From positions 16,706,446 through 16,770,445 of the forward strand of contig OZ014411.1 of assembly GCA_963965975.1 (NCBI GenBank): a DNA stretch of 64,000 bases. Reading direction: 5' to 3'. The position numbers and the translations under genes were made by a program. The notes below the pieces were generated by a model, which did no database searches, was not told where the DNA came from, and was given only the letters and a program-made list of their open reading frames with translations. Each line of letters starts with the position of its first letter. The stretch's first letter is position 1. The DNA is from Xestospongia bergquistia (Eukaryota > Porifera > Demospongiae > Haplosclerida > Petrosiidae). Positions 1 through 11,109 of this stretch are shown piece by piece.

Positions 1-3000
1 TCTGTTCAATCTGATTATGATGGTAAAGAATTCATATCAGATAAGGATGATGAACTTCTCTCATAATTAACTAATTATATTTTGCTACAAACTTGCTTTA
101 TTTTAGTATGAAACTTTAATAATTTAGGTGATGCTGTAATTTTTTTGTAATTGGTAGATATTTTTCTTTGAGTAGGTGCTGCTATAATTTTAAAACTGCA
201 AATTAAATAATTTGTTTGTTAAAAGAATAGAGAGAAATATTTTTTTTTTTACAAATGATTTGCTGAAATATAGTATTGTTTTACAATCAAACTAAAAACG
301 ATTCAATATCAGAGCTAATCTGATGCTATATTGAGAACTAAGATAAAGATCTATATGTGTGAAGATCTAATGATAGATGTTCTTGATACTCTCTAACTTC
401 AATAAGGAGACAGATGGTTTAAACTTGCAATTCAGAACTGGAATAATTGATCTATCCTGTTCAAAATATCAGAGGCATTTTAACTACAATTTTTGAACAT
501 ACTTTGGAAATGAAACAACATTTTTATTGGTTCATAGTGTACTGCTGCATAATTTTTGGTTTACGACCAAAGATTTCCTCCAAATTTGTCATAATCTAAA
601 TTTTATGCTGTCCTCTAATTTTTTTTGTCAAATATGATGAGAAGATTATAAGGTATTAATTCAATGAGTTCAGAAGTGTTATAGTATAGAAATGTTAATT
701 GTCTTTATAGTTGATAGATACACATATAACATATAAACATTTGTGGAAATGTTGTATTTTTTTTATCTGACACTGTAGCAATAAGTCTATACTGAACTAA
801 TTTGTTTAGATAGTCAATTTTGTTATTATCATTTACTTTGACTTGTGATTGTTCAGACATTAGAGAAAGCAGTGATTTTGTATGTATAATGCAACAGTTA
901 AAAAATAGACAGGAAAATAAATGTTTTTTGTACTAATGTTATAAATCCCTTATCATAGGATATGCTATATTACTACCCTCAAAGTTATTATGAAACCACA
1001 CTTAAGTTCCACATTAGACTATTGTTATAATATATTTACTTTTAAATGTATCAAGCTGCATCATTTTACCAACTAGCAAACTCATAATGTTTAACTATCA
1101 ATTGTCTGTTCTTCTACATTTAACTTAATTCAATAAAATTTGCAACATTTTTTCATTCTAATTATTTACTAAATGAGGGTCATCATTAATGGAACAAAAA
1201 AGGTCTACCAATAGAGATTGTTTTTGTGTAGGAAGCAAATTGAACTAGTTCTTCCAAATGATTTCCTAATTTCCTGAGAATCTCTAGTTTATACTTCAGA
1301 ATAGGAATTTCTGAGATAGCACCTTACATCATATAATATCACTCATGACCAGTCTGTTTTTACTATTGTTGTTAAGATAATATTTAACAAAAGGACAGAT
1401 TTATTATCTATTTAAAATAGGCTATAACAGTAACTAAAATGGCTCTCAACAGTAGCAGAGACCTGCTACTATCCTTTCCTAGTCAGTAACATAACTCATC
1501 CAGACAATGCACTTAAAAAGTCAGAAATATAATGTAACTAGATTCCTACATCAGCCACAAGTGATAGGACTAATTAAATTAAATTCACCATCAATCGTGA
1601 GAAGCGTCCTTTTCCTGGCACTTACCTCACACTTCGATCCAGTATGCACATAAAGCAGCCCACCCATGCAATGCATACTGAGATGCAAAACATCAAAGCT
1701 TTGCACATGCAACAGGCCACTCGTGCAGGAGTGCAGGATGTTTTGAACTTTTTGAACTGGTGTTAGGTTCAACATTTAATAAGTATATGACTGTCATAAA
1801 CAGTGAAATAGCTATGAAACATTCAGTAATTATGTGTTGTACACATCTTTCTTAATGTAAGGCAATATATATATGTATCATATCCAACATAAAGATCGGT
1901 CCTGTGTATAGTATAGTCTCCTACCTAGACCTATACTGTTTCCATATTGTTTGTAGGTTTAGGTATGAGACTATGTTCTGTCTGGACTTCTTGTTGGTTG
2001 TTGTCACAAATTCAGTAATGTTTGTTTGTCTCTCATAAAAGAGTTTCTCACGCCATGTTCTATCCACATGCCAGGCACATAACAGCTTCTGGTTGACTTC
2101 GCCAAACGCTGACCTCTAGGGTTTATAAAACTGCTCAGCGTCATCAGATATGAACCATTGTGGTGTCATGGAACCAACCCTCTTCTTAACTGCTGTGAGA
2201 AAATTTGAAGTACAAATTGATCTTCATGATTTGACAAACACCAACCAACAGGATAGTCCTCACCAAATTCGTCTACTAGAGTAGGGTTTAAAATCAATGG
2301 ACGGACAAATCTATTTTCGGACACTGTTTCTTCTAAGACAGCTTATTGCTTCCGTACAAATGGCTATGATCAATGAATACACTTTCCTCGCACAGTTTCC
2401 TAACTAAATTCCGTGTAGTGAATGAGCTCCGTTTTACAGAAATGTAATGAGAGTAAATTTTTTTTCTTAATAAATTACAAATTTATTTATTATACAATTT
2501 TGGACATGTTGGTGTTAACGTAGGAAATGATGAGGAAAATTAGAAGCAAGTAAAGATAAAATAATAAACAATAATAACAAAGAAAGTTAGGCGGCCTGAG
2601 AGCTCCAGCGACTTTCAGAATAAATCGAGTCGACAGGAGTAAAGGAGCCAGAATGAATTCGGAAACCACAGGCTGATCGAGCTCCCCGGACACATTGGAT
2701 GGAGGACTTTAGTAAGGAGAAACCCAGAGACACTCTTAGCCAGTTAATTGTTGTGCTGTAAGGCTGATCCCACTTCTCACAGAGTAGGGAGGCCAGCCTC
2801 TTTAAAAAACAGTTGCTTCCTTAGCCATTACACATGTGAGAGAAAATACCAACGGGGAGAAGGAGCTGTGTTCTACTTCAGTTACTCTTTGATTGTAAGA
2901 TCTCTTTTTCTCTTTCTCATGCCTGCGATAAACTGTTGCCAGTGAGGGGTTTTTGTTGACAGGGGCAAAAGGATTAAAAACCCGAATATCTACGTAATTT

Positions 3001-3386
3001 CTCTCTCTTCCAGGGCCCCAAAAACCATCTGCAGCGATGTCTAGGCGATCCCCATTGTCCCTGTTCGCAGTGCTGCACAAAAGACTTCACCGCTCAGGTG
3101 TTGAAGCTCAGGTTCTATGATGACGTTCGAGCAGACCTCTGTCAGCAAAGAGGCTGTCAAGTGACGAATCTCATTGTGGCGTAAAGTTGGAAATCATACA
3201 TGAGAGGGCATGTTCAACAGAAAAACTCTTGTTGCATACACATTCTGATGGGATGCCCAAGGCGAGCCACTCATAACGAGGATCGCGAAAGGCCCCTTAT
3301 GGAGGGCATATCCATGTTCTAAAATGAGTATATTTTTCTTTGTTTACATATGATTTATTATGTTATAGTTACATCTTCTTTAATAG
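1..3386. other. AT-rich intergenic stretch, no gene recognised
   Basis: Short open frames occur on both strands, but none shows a recognisable domain, good codon texture or convincing splice sites. The only structure noted is a small fold-back at 1898-1986, listed separately. The stretch at about 2.5-3.3 kb is less AT-rich than its surroundings but matches nothing I know. Confidence 0.5.
1898..1986. repeat. imperfect fold-back, possible MITE remnant
   Basis: An arm at about 1898-1937 (core AGTCTCCTACCTAGACCTAT) is nearly the reverse complement of about 1951-1986 (reverse-complement core AGTCTCATACCTAAACCTAC), with a short loop. No target duplication was found, so the mobile origin is only a guess. 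Confidence 0.35.
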
Positions 3387-5521
3387 CCTAGGTTATCCTC
3401 TGGAGGAAAAAAGCCAAAGGATAAGCGCTACAAGTGGTGGAATGAGACCCAGTTATGTATAGCAGCAAAGAACGTGGCTAATGGACGATTTACTCTTAGA
3501 AAAGCTGCTGAAATGTATAACGTGCCAAAGTCAACATTATGGGATTGAGTGTCTAGTAATGTCTCTTTTGGTGCTCACAGTGGACCCCCTAGATACTTAA
3601 ATGACATTGAAGAAGAGGAACTAGTAACATTTTTGGTAGGCTCAGCTAAAATTGGCTTTGCTCACAAAAGGAACAAGTTGTTTGTATTGTCAGAGCAGCA
3701 CTAGCGAAGAAACATCAATGTGAAGTTGAAGATGTTAATTTCACTACTGGTTGGTGGGGCTCATTTGTGAAACGGCATCCAAAACTATGATTAAGATATG
3801 GATCCAAATTAGCATATTGTAGAGCTATTGCAGCTAACCCAGATGTCATAAATTGATATTTTGACTTGCTTGAAGAAACATTGAAGTCTAACAATTTCAC
3901 CAATGCTGATTTCTAACTGTGACGAGAGCTGGTTCCCATTGCAACATTAACCTGGCAAAATAATTGGAGTCCAAGGTCAGAGAGATATTTCCTGTATTAC
4001 TAGTGGTGATAAAGCCCAAATTACTGTTTTGTCAAGTATGCAGTGCTTCTGGTTACCTTTTGCTTCTGATGATAACTTTTGATCAGAAAAAACTTAAACC
4101 CAATTTCACAACAGGAGAAATTCCAGGTACTGCATATGGGTTGTCTAAAAATGGATGGATAGATTTCGAATTGTTTCGTGAATGGTTTACTAATTACTTC
4201 TTACTTCACATCCCTCCACAACGACCCATCTTGTTACTCCTGGATGGACATTCTTCACATTACCAACCTCAATTGATCAGGACAGCTGCTGCAAATCAGA
4301 TCATCTTATTTTGCTTGCCACCTCATACACTGGACAGGTCATGTTTTAGCCCCTTAAAAAAGGCATACAATAATGAGTGTCATCTCTACATGTCCTGTAA
4401 TTCTGGGAAAGCTGTTAATAGATTTAATTTCACTGAAATGTTTAGTCAAGCCTGGACAAAGGCAATGGCAGCAGCCAATATTGTTGCTGGGTTTAGATAC
4501 TGGTATATACCTTCTCAACAGGTATGCAGTATTTTATGTTACTTGCAACTTGAGGAGGAAGGGAAAATAGATATGACAGCCTCCAGGATGTCTGTTTTTT
4601 CCTCTGTATAGCCCAGCCAAGTCTCATCCTCGTACCTGTATTACTTCCGATAGTGAAAGCATTGATTATTATGAGGAAGACACTTGTAGTGAAGACAGCA
4701 CCTGTGATTACTATGGTAAATTTTCTGAAGACGAAGATTACATTACAAAAGTTTAGCCATCTACTCTTCATGATTTTCTTAGTTTGCCTCAGCTACTACG
4801 TAATGAGAAAAAAACATAGTGCTCGTGTTTTAACAAGTTCTGAAAATCTTCAGCTGATAAGAGATAAAGAAATGAAGAAAGCAGACGAATCAAAAGCTAA
4901 AGATCTTAGAAATCAACAGCGAGAAAAGAAGGCAATGGAACGAGAACAGAAAAAAAAGAAAGAAGCAGAAGAGAGAAAACTTAAAAGAGCAGTTGAAAAA
5001 GCCGAGAAAGAGAGGCAAAAGATAGAAAAAAAAACAATGTGAACAGAGCACATCAAAATTTGATTTTACAGAAGAGCACAGTTGGTTTTTAAGAGGTATG
5101 AGAATGGTTATGATCTACCTGACATCAGATACGAAAAATGGAAAAAACTATTCCATCCTGAAGAATTATCTTTAGATGCTACAGCATATAAATCAATGGA
5201 GACATTGATTTCAATGAAGTGGATGAGACTAGTAAGTTATACAGCCTGAGGTTAATTATACTTTGAATTAATAGCTTGCTATTCTAGAAAGTACACTAGA
5301 ACAATAACCTGACAATCAGTATGAAATATTCACAATATAGTAATACAATTCATGTATTTCATTGCCAAAAAAATATCAGCATGTTCTAATAATTTAGGTT
5401 TTCACACTAAGGTGAGCACTTAGGTGGAATGTGAAAAATGTTTCCAGTGGTACCACATGATATGCGTTGGGATCAAGAAAGAAAAATCACTAAACTTTGT
5501 TTGTTTTATGTGTGACATATA
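3387..5521 (+). pseudogene. pogo/Tigger-type transposase, decayed (element 1)
   Basis: This is the remnant of a DDE_1 (pogo/Tigger) transposase. A splice-acceptor-like site (tttaatag) precedes position 3387. A Psq/CENP-B-like helix-turn-helix follows at about 3470-3550, containing the string FTLRKAAEMYNVPKSTLWD and then an in-frame TGA. The DDE core is open at 3964-4611 and holds the second-aspartate motif LLLDGHSSHY. The usual 'HTTH..QPLD' block is corrupted to HTLDRSCFSPLK. A Lys/Glu-rich coiled coil is encoded at 4800-5040, and a PHD-finger half follows at 5424-5521. Several stops and shifts make it non-functional. Element termini were not found. Confidence 0.8.
5424..5521 (+). pseudogene. 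C-terminal PHD-finger exon of pogo element 1
   Basis: The reading has the spacing of the second half of a PHD finger: CEKC, then WYHMIC, then CFMC, ending at a TAA. It lies downstream of the transposase coiled coil and behind an acceptor-like aataatttag. The arrangement matches the C-terminal PHD of the second pogo element and the PHD exons at the right edge of the window. PHD fingers bind histone H3 tails in known families; chromatin targeting here is an inference. Confidence 0.6.
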
Positions 5522-6401
5522 ATAATTAACGACTAGACATTTTTGTAGTAAAATTATTTCTTCATGCACAGTGAGTTTGTATAATTAATAAACAGTGTTT
5601 GTGATTGTCAAATTTGAGTTAATAAATAACAAACACTTATCACTTACTTTAGAAAAGCACTTCTCTTAAATGTCTGTTTATTCGTCCATAAGTTCATGTT
5701 TTCAAAGAGATGCATATTCAGAACTGCTTTGGCAGTTAATTCTTTACATATTATATAGTGTTCAAAAGCAGACAAAACGTTCAAGCTATAGTTGTTGCCA
5801 AGATATGGTCATCGTTCAAATCTACATAAGAATGTCCATATTATCATTATTGCGAGTGTACAGGATATATTCTTGTACATTGTGCAAAGAGATTTTGTTG
5901 TTTTTTGCAAAAACTATAATTATGACGGATTGGGGCACTCGAAGCTGGTGTTGAAAGTCAGCTTCGAACATGTATTTAAAAACAGTAAAAAAACAGTGTC
6001 TGATCATTGAGCCACGCCTCTACCACCAATGTGACCAAGGATAACTATTACTGCCATGGGTGGAGTCAATGCATAATATTCTCTGATGCCCAAACTTCAT
6101 CATGGATGCTTCCAATGATGTTCGATATATCAGGAAGTCATCATCACACATGTTGTTTAATTTATCTGACTGAGGACCCTTGAGGCTTGTCCATCATTTG
6201 TTGAAATGAGACTCTTTGAAGCAATTGTCCTGCAACAGAAAGTCTAACATTATCAGGTAAGTGTATATGTCTTAGATCTGTTGTGTGTCCATAGTGTGTT
6301 TAATATAATATTCCTCAATAACAATTTACAAAAACAATCAGTTTAAAAAATATGTGCTCTCGTTTATTAATTATTAATGTTAATTAATGTTAATTACTAT
6401 C
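5522..6401. other. non-coding stretch, no gene recognised
   Basis: Only short open frames lacking domain similarity are visible. There are local AT-rich runs and no terminal repeats that I could pair. Confidence 0.4.
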
Positions 6402-6690
6402 CTACATAATCTCCCTCTCTTCAAGAGCTCGTCTCGAGCGACAATATGACATAGGGAGCATATTTGTAGGCCATTTGGTGAAGTAGTCTTGAAATGCCCT
6501 GACATGACAAGGAATTTTTAGAATATCCACTCCTGGCTTTGCTTGATTGCAAGCATCATACGAGTTGCAGTGATTTTGAGTATCTGTTGCCATTCCAACC
6601 CAGTACACATTTTCTTGTAATCGCAGTAATGTTTTCATATACTCTTGATGAGCACCTAAAGAAGCATCATGAAATTGTTGTAGGCATGAG
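6402..6690 (-). pseudogene. Ty3/gypsy integrase zinc-binding fragment
   Basis: The minus-strand reading resembles the N-terminal integrase H2C2 region of Ty3/gypsy polyproteins. It has a GAHQE-type histidine, then NVYWVGM, then HC followed by a cysteine (DACNQAKPG), then a frame slip, then FQDYFTKWP as at the start of the catalytic domain. The last CxxC is altered (NSYDAC). No protease, RT or LTR was found nearby, so this is an isolated scrap. Confidence 0.65.
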
Positions 6691-6699
6691 CTCTATCGT

Positions 6700-8070
6700 C
6701 CATACTACCAACTAGTTAGAACCACAATTAGGACAATTAATTAGCCTAACCCAGTCTATTAGTCTAATCACGTATAATGACTTTGCAGAATACTGGAAAC
6801 TCTGATGTTAATGAGAAAGATAAAGTATCTATCGACAAAATGGATACCTTATGTTTATAAACATCTAAGCTCTATTAGTAGATAAATACCATATTAACAT
6901 TAAAAGGAATTATTCATAAATTAGAGATGGTTGGTAATATTACTAGGGTCATTCCACTCTCTATTACCTCATACATCATAATGATAGTAGTATAATACAA
7001 ACCACAATATTTAAATTAAATAGGACATTTATTGAGATAATATTATTACGTTGTCATCAGGTACTTACAATGATGTTGTTTTTTACTGTCTTCTCTTTGA
7101 TGTCTGCATTTTCTCTTTCTTTGTTTTCAATTCCCAAATATTAGCTATTAAATAAAAATAGATCATAATGAAGTCATAGAAATGATTATTACATACTGTA
7201 CAATAACAATAATGATATAGTAAGCCAAATAACTATAGAATTTATAATTGCAAAGATACAAATTAGATAGTGATGATATTTTTATTGATATAATACACTA
7301 GAATTTACTAATATTGGATTAGTAATAGTAATAGTGAAGAATATATTAACAATGAAGCTAGTTGTTTGAGGGCATCATAGGGTCTAAGCTGCTGGTCATG
7401 TCACAAGTACTGCACACAAATACATCTGTTGCTATATGTATGAGCCTATTAATAGCCTACAGCTTTCCCCATATGATGTTTTAGTGATATTTTAGCCCAA
7501 AAAGGGCTTTTGGTGTGTGGTGACCAGTACTGACAAGATTACTGCCAAATTTTTCAAGGAAGAATATTTGACAAATAGCTACTTTGTGAACATTTGCAAA
7601 TGGAAATTTTCAAGAATTTACTATCACTCTCATCATAAAACTGTACAAATTATAAGTTTGCAAAATTCACAAATATTCTTCAAAAATTTTGTAGTGAATA
7701 GTGGATTTAGCTTATAATAGTTCTAAATCTAAGGCCAAGTTATACAAGTATAGGGACTAGCATATATTATGTCATTGTCATTTGTGGTGTCATTCTATTT
7801 ATAAATCCTTGGCAAACCCAATGAGCTCTACAAGTGTACATTACTATTTTAAGAACAAAATGGATGAACCCAGCCCTTAATGCACTGGTGTTGTAACAGC
7901 CTCTTGTTAAATAATTTTTGTTAAACTGAAAACTTTGTCTACTGCTGCTACACTTAGATAATTATAGTCATTTATGTTTAGATCAGTCTTCAGTGTTTGA
8001 TCTGGGCAACCAGTACATATAGAGGTAAATTTTATAGTGTTACTTATCCTGCATCAACTGATAGTATCAC
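6700..8070. other. non-coding stretch, no gene recognised
   Basis: AT-rich sequence with short open frames only. Nothing with domain similarity or paired repeats was seen. Confidence 0.4.
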
Positions 8071-8075
8071 TGTAA

Positions 8076-8260
8076 TAACTCAAACACAATTTTCTATCTG
8101 AAAAGGTAACAACCACTGTTAAGTCTCCAATAGGAGGTCAGTTTCCTTTTGTATTATCCTTTGATGTTGTTATGCACCTAGTGTCTCACTTTAACTCGAG
8201 TACTCTCATTCATACACATTCTCAATATCTCAAGACAGCTAGTAACAAATCTCCGATAGG
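8076..8260 (+). repeat. 5' micro-exon repeat array (two units) upstream of pogo element 2
   Basis: Two diverged units of roughly 110-120 bp are present. Each holds a short Thr/Ser/Gln-rich exon-like block ending in a serine-proline-isoleucine sequence (CTCCAATAG at about 8125-8133, CTCCGATAG at about 8251-8259). At the second unit a donor-like GTAGG follows. The same unit recurs at 10627-10910 on the 3' side of the transposase, so the array brackets the transposase exons. Confidence 0.5.
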
Positions 8261-10626
8261 TAGGTTGTATATGTTATTCATCTATCATTGACATACTTAT
8301 CTGTAGTCTTTGTGTTCCATCAAATGGCAAGCAAATCACTTCCTCTTAGTGGGCGTGTACTCTATTCATCCAAGTTCACACATGACATTCCACAATCTTG
8401 TTCTGCTCGACCTCTAAAATATAAAACTTTGACTTCTGAGAACTTAGAATGGGCATGTCAAGCAGTTGAGAGTGGATTGTCTTTGAGACAGGCAGCAGAA
8501 GAGTACCAAATCCCCAAATCTACTATTCAAGATCATGTTTCAGGAAAAGTTTTAAGTGGTAGCAAGAGTGGTCAAAAGTACCTAACAGATGAAGAAGAAG
8601 AGCTGGTGACATTTTTATTTTAAACTGCAAAAATAGGATTTCCACGTACAAGGAAGGAAGTGATATCGATAGTACAAGCTACAGTTGATTGAAAAGGGAG
8701 GAATGTGACAGTTTCTAGCAGTTGGTGGGAGGGATTCAGAAACGACACTCAGAGCTTTCTCTCCAAATTACTGAGCAAATTGCTAACAAATCTTGCTTCA
8801 GCCTGCACCCCAGACGTCTTGAGTGATTATTTCGATATTTTAGAGCAAACTATTCAGGAAAACGACCTTGTTTCAAAGCCCACCCAATTGTTCAACTGCG
8901 ATGAAACTGGAATGCCACTAGATCCAAAACCTCCAAAGGATGTGACTGCTAAAGGTGTCAAACATCCAAGAGCAATAACAACTGGAAATAAAACACAGAT
9001 TACAGTTTATGCTTCATGTAATGCTGCTGCATGCCACCCTTTACGATATTTGATCGAAAGTGTCTGAAACAAGAAATGGTTGATGGAGAAGTGCCCGGGA
9101 CTATGTATGGTCTCTCAGAATCTGGGTGAATCAATAGTGAAATGTTTGATTTATGGTTCGTTCATCATTTTCTGCCTCATGCCTCAACTGTACGACCAAT
9201 TCTACTCCTACTTGATGGTCATTCTTCACACTATAATCCTTCAGTAATTAATAAGGCAGCAAAAGAGAAATTGATCATTTTTTGTCTGCCCCCACATTCA
9301 TCACATGAAACGCAGCCTCTGGATAAAGGTCCATTTGGACTATTAAAGTCTTCATGGAGGCAGGTATGCCGAAAATGTTTAGTGGATAATCCTGGCAAGG
9401 TAGTCACAAGGTTCACCTTTTTAAAACTATTTAGTGAGGCATGGGCATGTACAATGACAATAAAAATATTCAAGCTGGCTTTGAATGCACAGGAATCTAC
9501 CCCTTGAACATGGATGCTATTGTTCCATCGATAAAAGATGCCACAAGCACACATACACAGGGCACAGGGCTGAAATTTATACCTCTATATAGCCTTGCAC
9601 GACAATACAGGCCTCCCATTACTCAAGAAGCTGTATTCACAGAAGAGGAAGAATCAAGATTTCAAAAAAAGGTTTCAGGAAGGTTATGATATTAGTTCTG
9701 ATGATCGTTATAACCAATGGAAAAAAAGCATCAATCAACTAATGATGGTAGTGGATTCATTGATCAAGAGCTTGATTTGAGTTCCCAATTTCCCCACAAT
9801 GACGCAGTTGCTAATAATGCCACCACTCGTATGTTTTCTCAATACCCATATTACCCACAAGATACTAGATGCCCATATTACCCACCAGATATTAGATACC
9901 CATGTTACCCACAAGACACTCTTCCATATTTTCCACTTTTTGTGCCAGCATTTGATCCCTGTTTTCAAAGTTGTCCTTCCACTGAAAGCGCTGAAAGCAA
10001 TATGTATCCTTTTGTCTGTAATCCTCCTGAACAACCTTCAAAATCTGCAGTTCTTCAACAATCGCCCATTTTTTCAAAGATTTTAGAAGAAGAAAGATCG
10101 TTACCCTTTTGTAAGCTTCCAGTTATACCATAAAAGAAAGTCTTAACAAGTGCAGAGAATCGTATGGCAATTAAAGAAAAAGAGAAAAGGAAATTAGAAG
10201 AAATGAGAAAGAAGGAAGGGAAAAGAAAAAAGAAGTAAGTATATAGATAGATACTGCAACTTACACATTCCTTCTTTTATTAGATCAAGCTAGGATTGCT
10301 CAGTTAAAAAAAAGTTAGAATGACACACTGCCAAATTTTGATTCCTCAATATTATTATAGAAAGTTCTTGCTCTAAAAGTCCTGTACTGGTTCAGGCCCT
10401 ATTAGCAGTTGTCAATATACATCAAATAATACCACTGAAGGTAGGTATTTCCCTAATTTCATCTTAAGTCTAGCACCTTTCCAACCAGTATCAATGAAGG
10501 TACTGTTATATTATACTGTACTTAGGTTGCTCATTGTTTACAATGCCTGAAGAACTAGAGAACAGTTTAAATGAAAGTATAGTCACTATAGTGATAATTT
10601 ATTGAATTAGTTTATATACCACATCA

Positions 10627-10910
10627 GGTGCTGCAGGTATCTCAAAGTCTCCAATGGGTTAGTTTGTCTGTTATCTTCTATATTATTTATTGTTATAATA
10701 ATGTAGCCTCTAATACTCAATCTCAGACACATTCTCAGTCTCAAAAGGCAACCAATGTTGAGTCTCCAATATGTCACCTTGCTTGTATCTTCTATATTAT
10801 TAATAGTTATGATAATCTAACTTTTAGTACTCAGTCTCTGACACATTCTCAGTCTCAGACACATTTTGAATTTCAAAAGACAACCATTGTTGAGTCCCCA
10901 ATAGGTATGT
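10627..10910 (+). repeat. 3' micro-exon repeat array (three units)
   Basis: Three units are present. A partial one ends CTCCAATGG with a GT donor near 10651. Another, at about 10708-10773, reads T-Q-S-Q-T-H-S-Q-S-Q-K and ends in SPI. A third, at about 10820-10905, ends CCCCAATAG before GTATG. Blocks are separated by about 50-60 nt AT-rich intron-like spacers ending in TAG. They match the units at 8076-8260, suggesting repeated exon duplication within the pogo gene. Confidence 0.55.
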
Positions 10911-10989
10911 ATAACACATATATTGCTCACTTGCAAAAATATTTGATGTAGAAAAGTACTGCATTTGCAGGCAGAGGCAGTTTGGTAGA

Positions 10990-11104
10990 ATGATTTATTG
11001 TGACAATGCAAATTGCTCAATTGGCTGGTGACATTTTGAATGTGCTAATATTAAGAGAAAACCAAGAGGGACTTGGTATTGTTCTACATGTGATAATCTA
11101 TAAA
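10990..11104 (+). pseudogene. C-terminal PHD-finger exon of pogo element 2
   Basis: The reading contains MIYCDNANC, then a Trp (with TGA in the WFH position), then HFECANIKRKPRGTWYC and a final STC: the classic second half of an ING/PHD-type finger. The stop within the Trp-x-His triplet inactivates it. It is preceded by an acceptor-like site and the micro-exon array. Confidence 0.65.
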
Positions 11105-11109
11105 GACTA

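Larger units (their letters stand above)
8307..11104 (+). pseudogene. pogo/Tigger-type transposase, decayed (element 2)
   Basis: A second DDE_1 transposase, from a different lineage than element 1. The helix-turn-helix (SGLSLRQAAEEYQIPKSTI) lies in the open frame ending at 8623. The first catalytic aspartate is in LFNCDETGMPLD (about 8891-8926) and the second in LLLDGHSSHYNP (about 9205-9240), followed by the expected QPLDKGPFGLLK. The third block, GFECTGIYPLN, is reached by a frame shift near 9470. Downstream are a Tyr/Pro repeat (YYPQDTR-like, 9840-9920), a Lys/Glu-rich coil at about 10160-10240, the micro-exon array, and a PHD finger. Stops at 8623 and 9066 and at least one shift mark it as dead. 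Confidence 0.85.

Noticed and set aside
1551..1775. 74-residue minus-strand frame
   Set aside because: No domain, no splice context, no related sequence recognised; consistent with chance.
2490..3080. Overlapping short frames on both strands
   Set aside because: Mutually overlapping, hydrophobic AT-driven readings without family resemblance.
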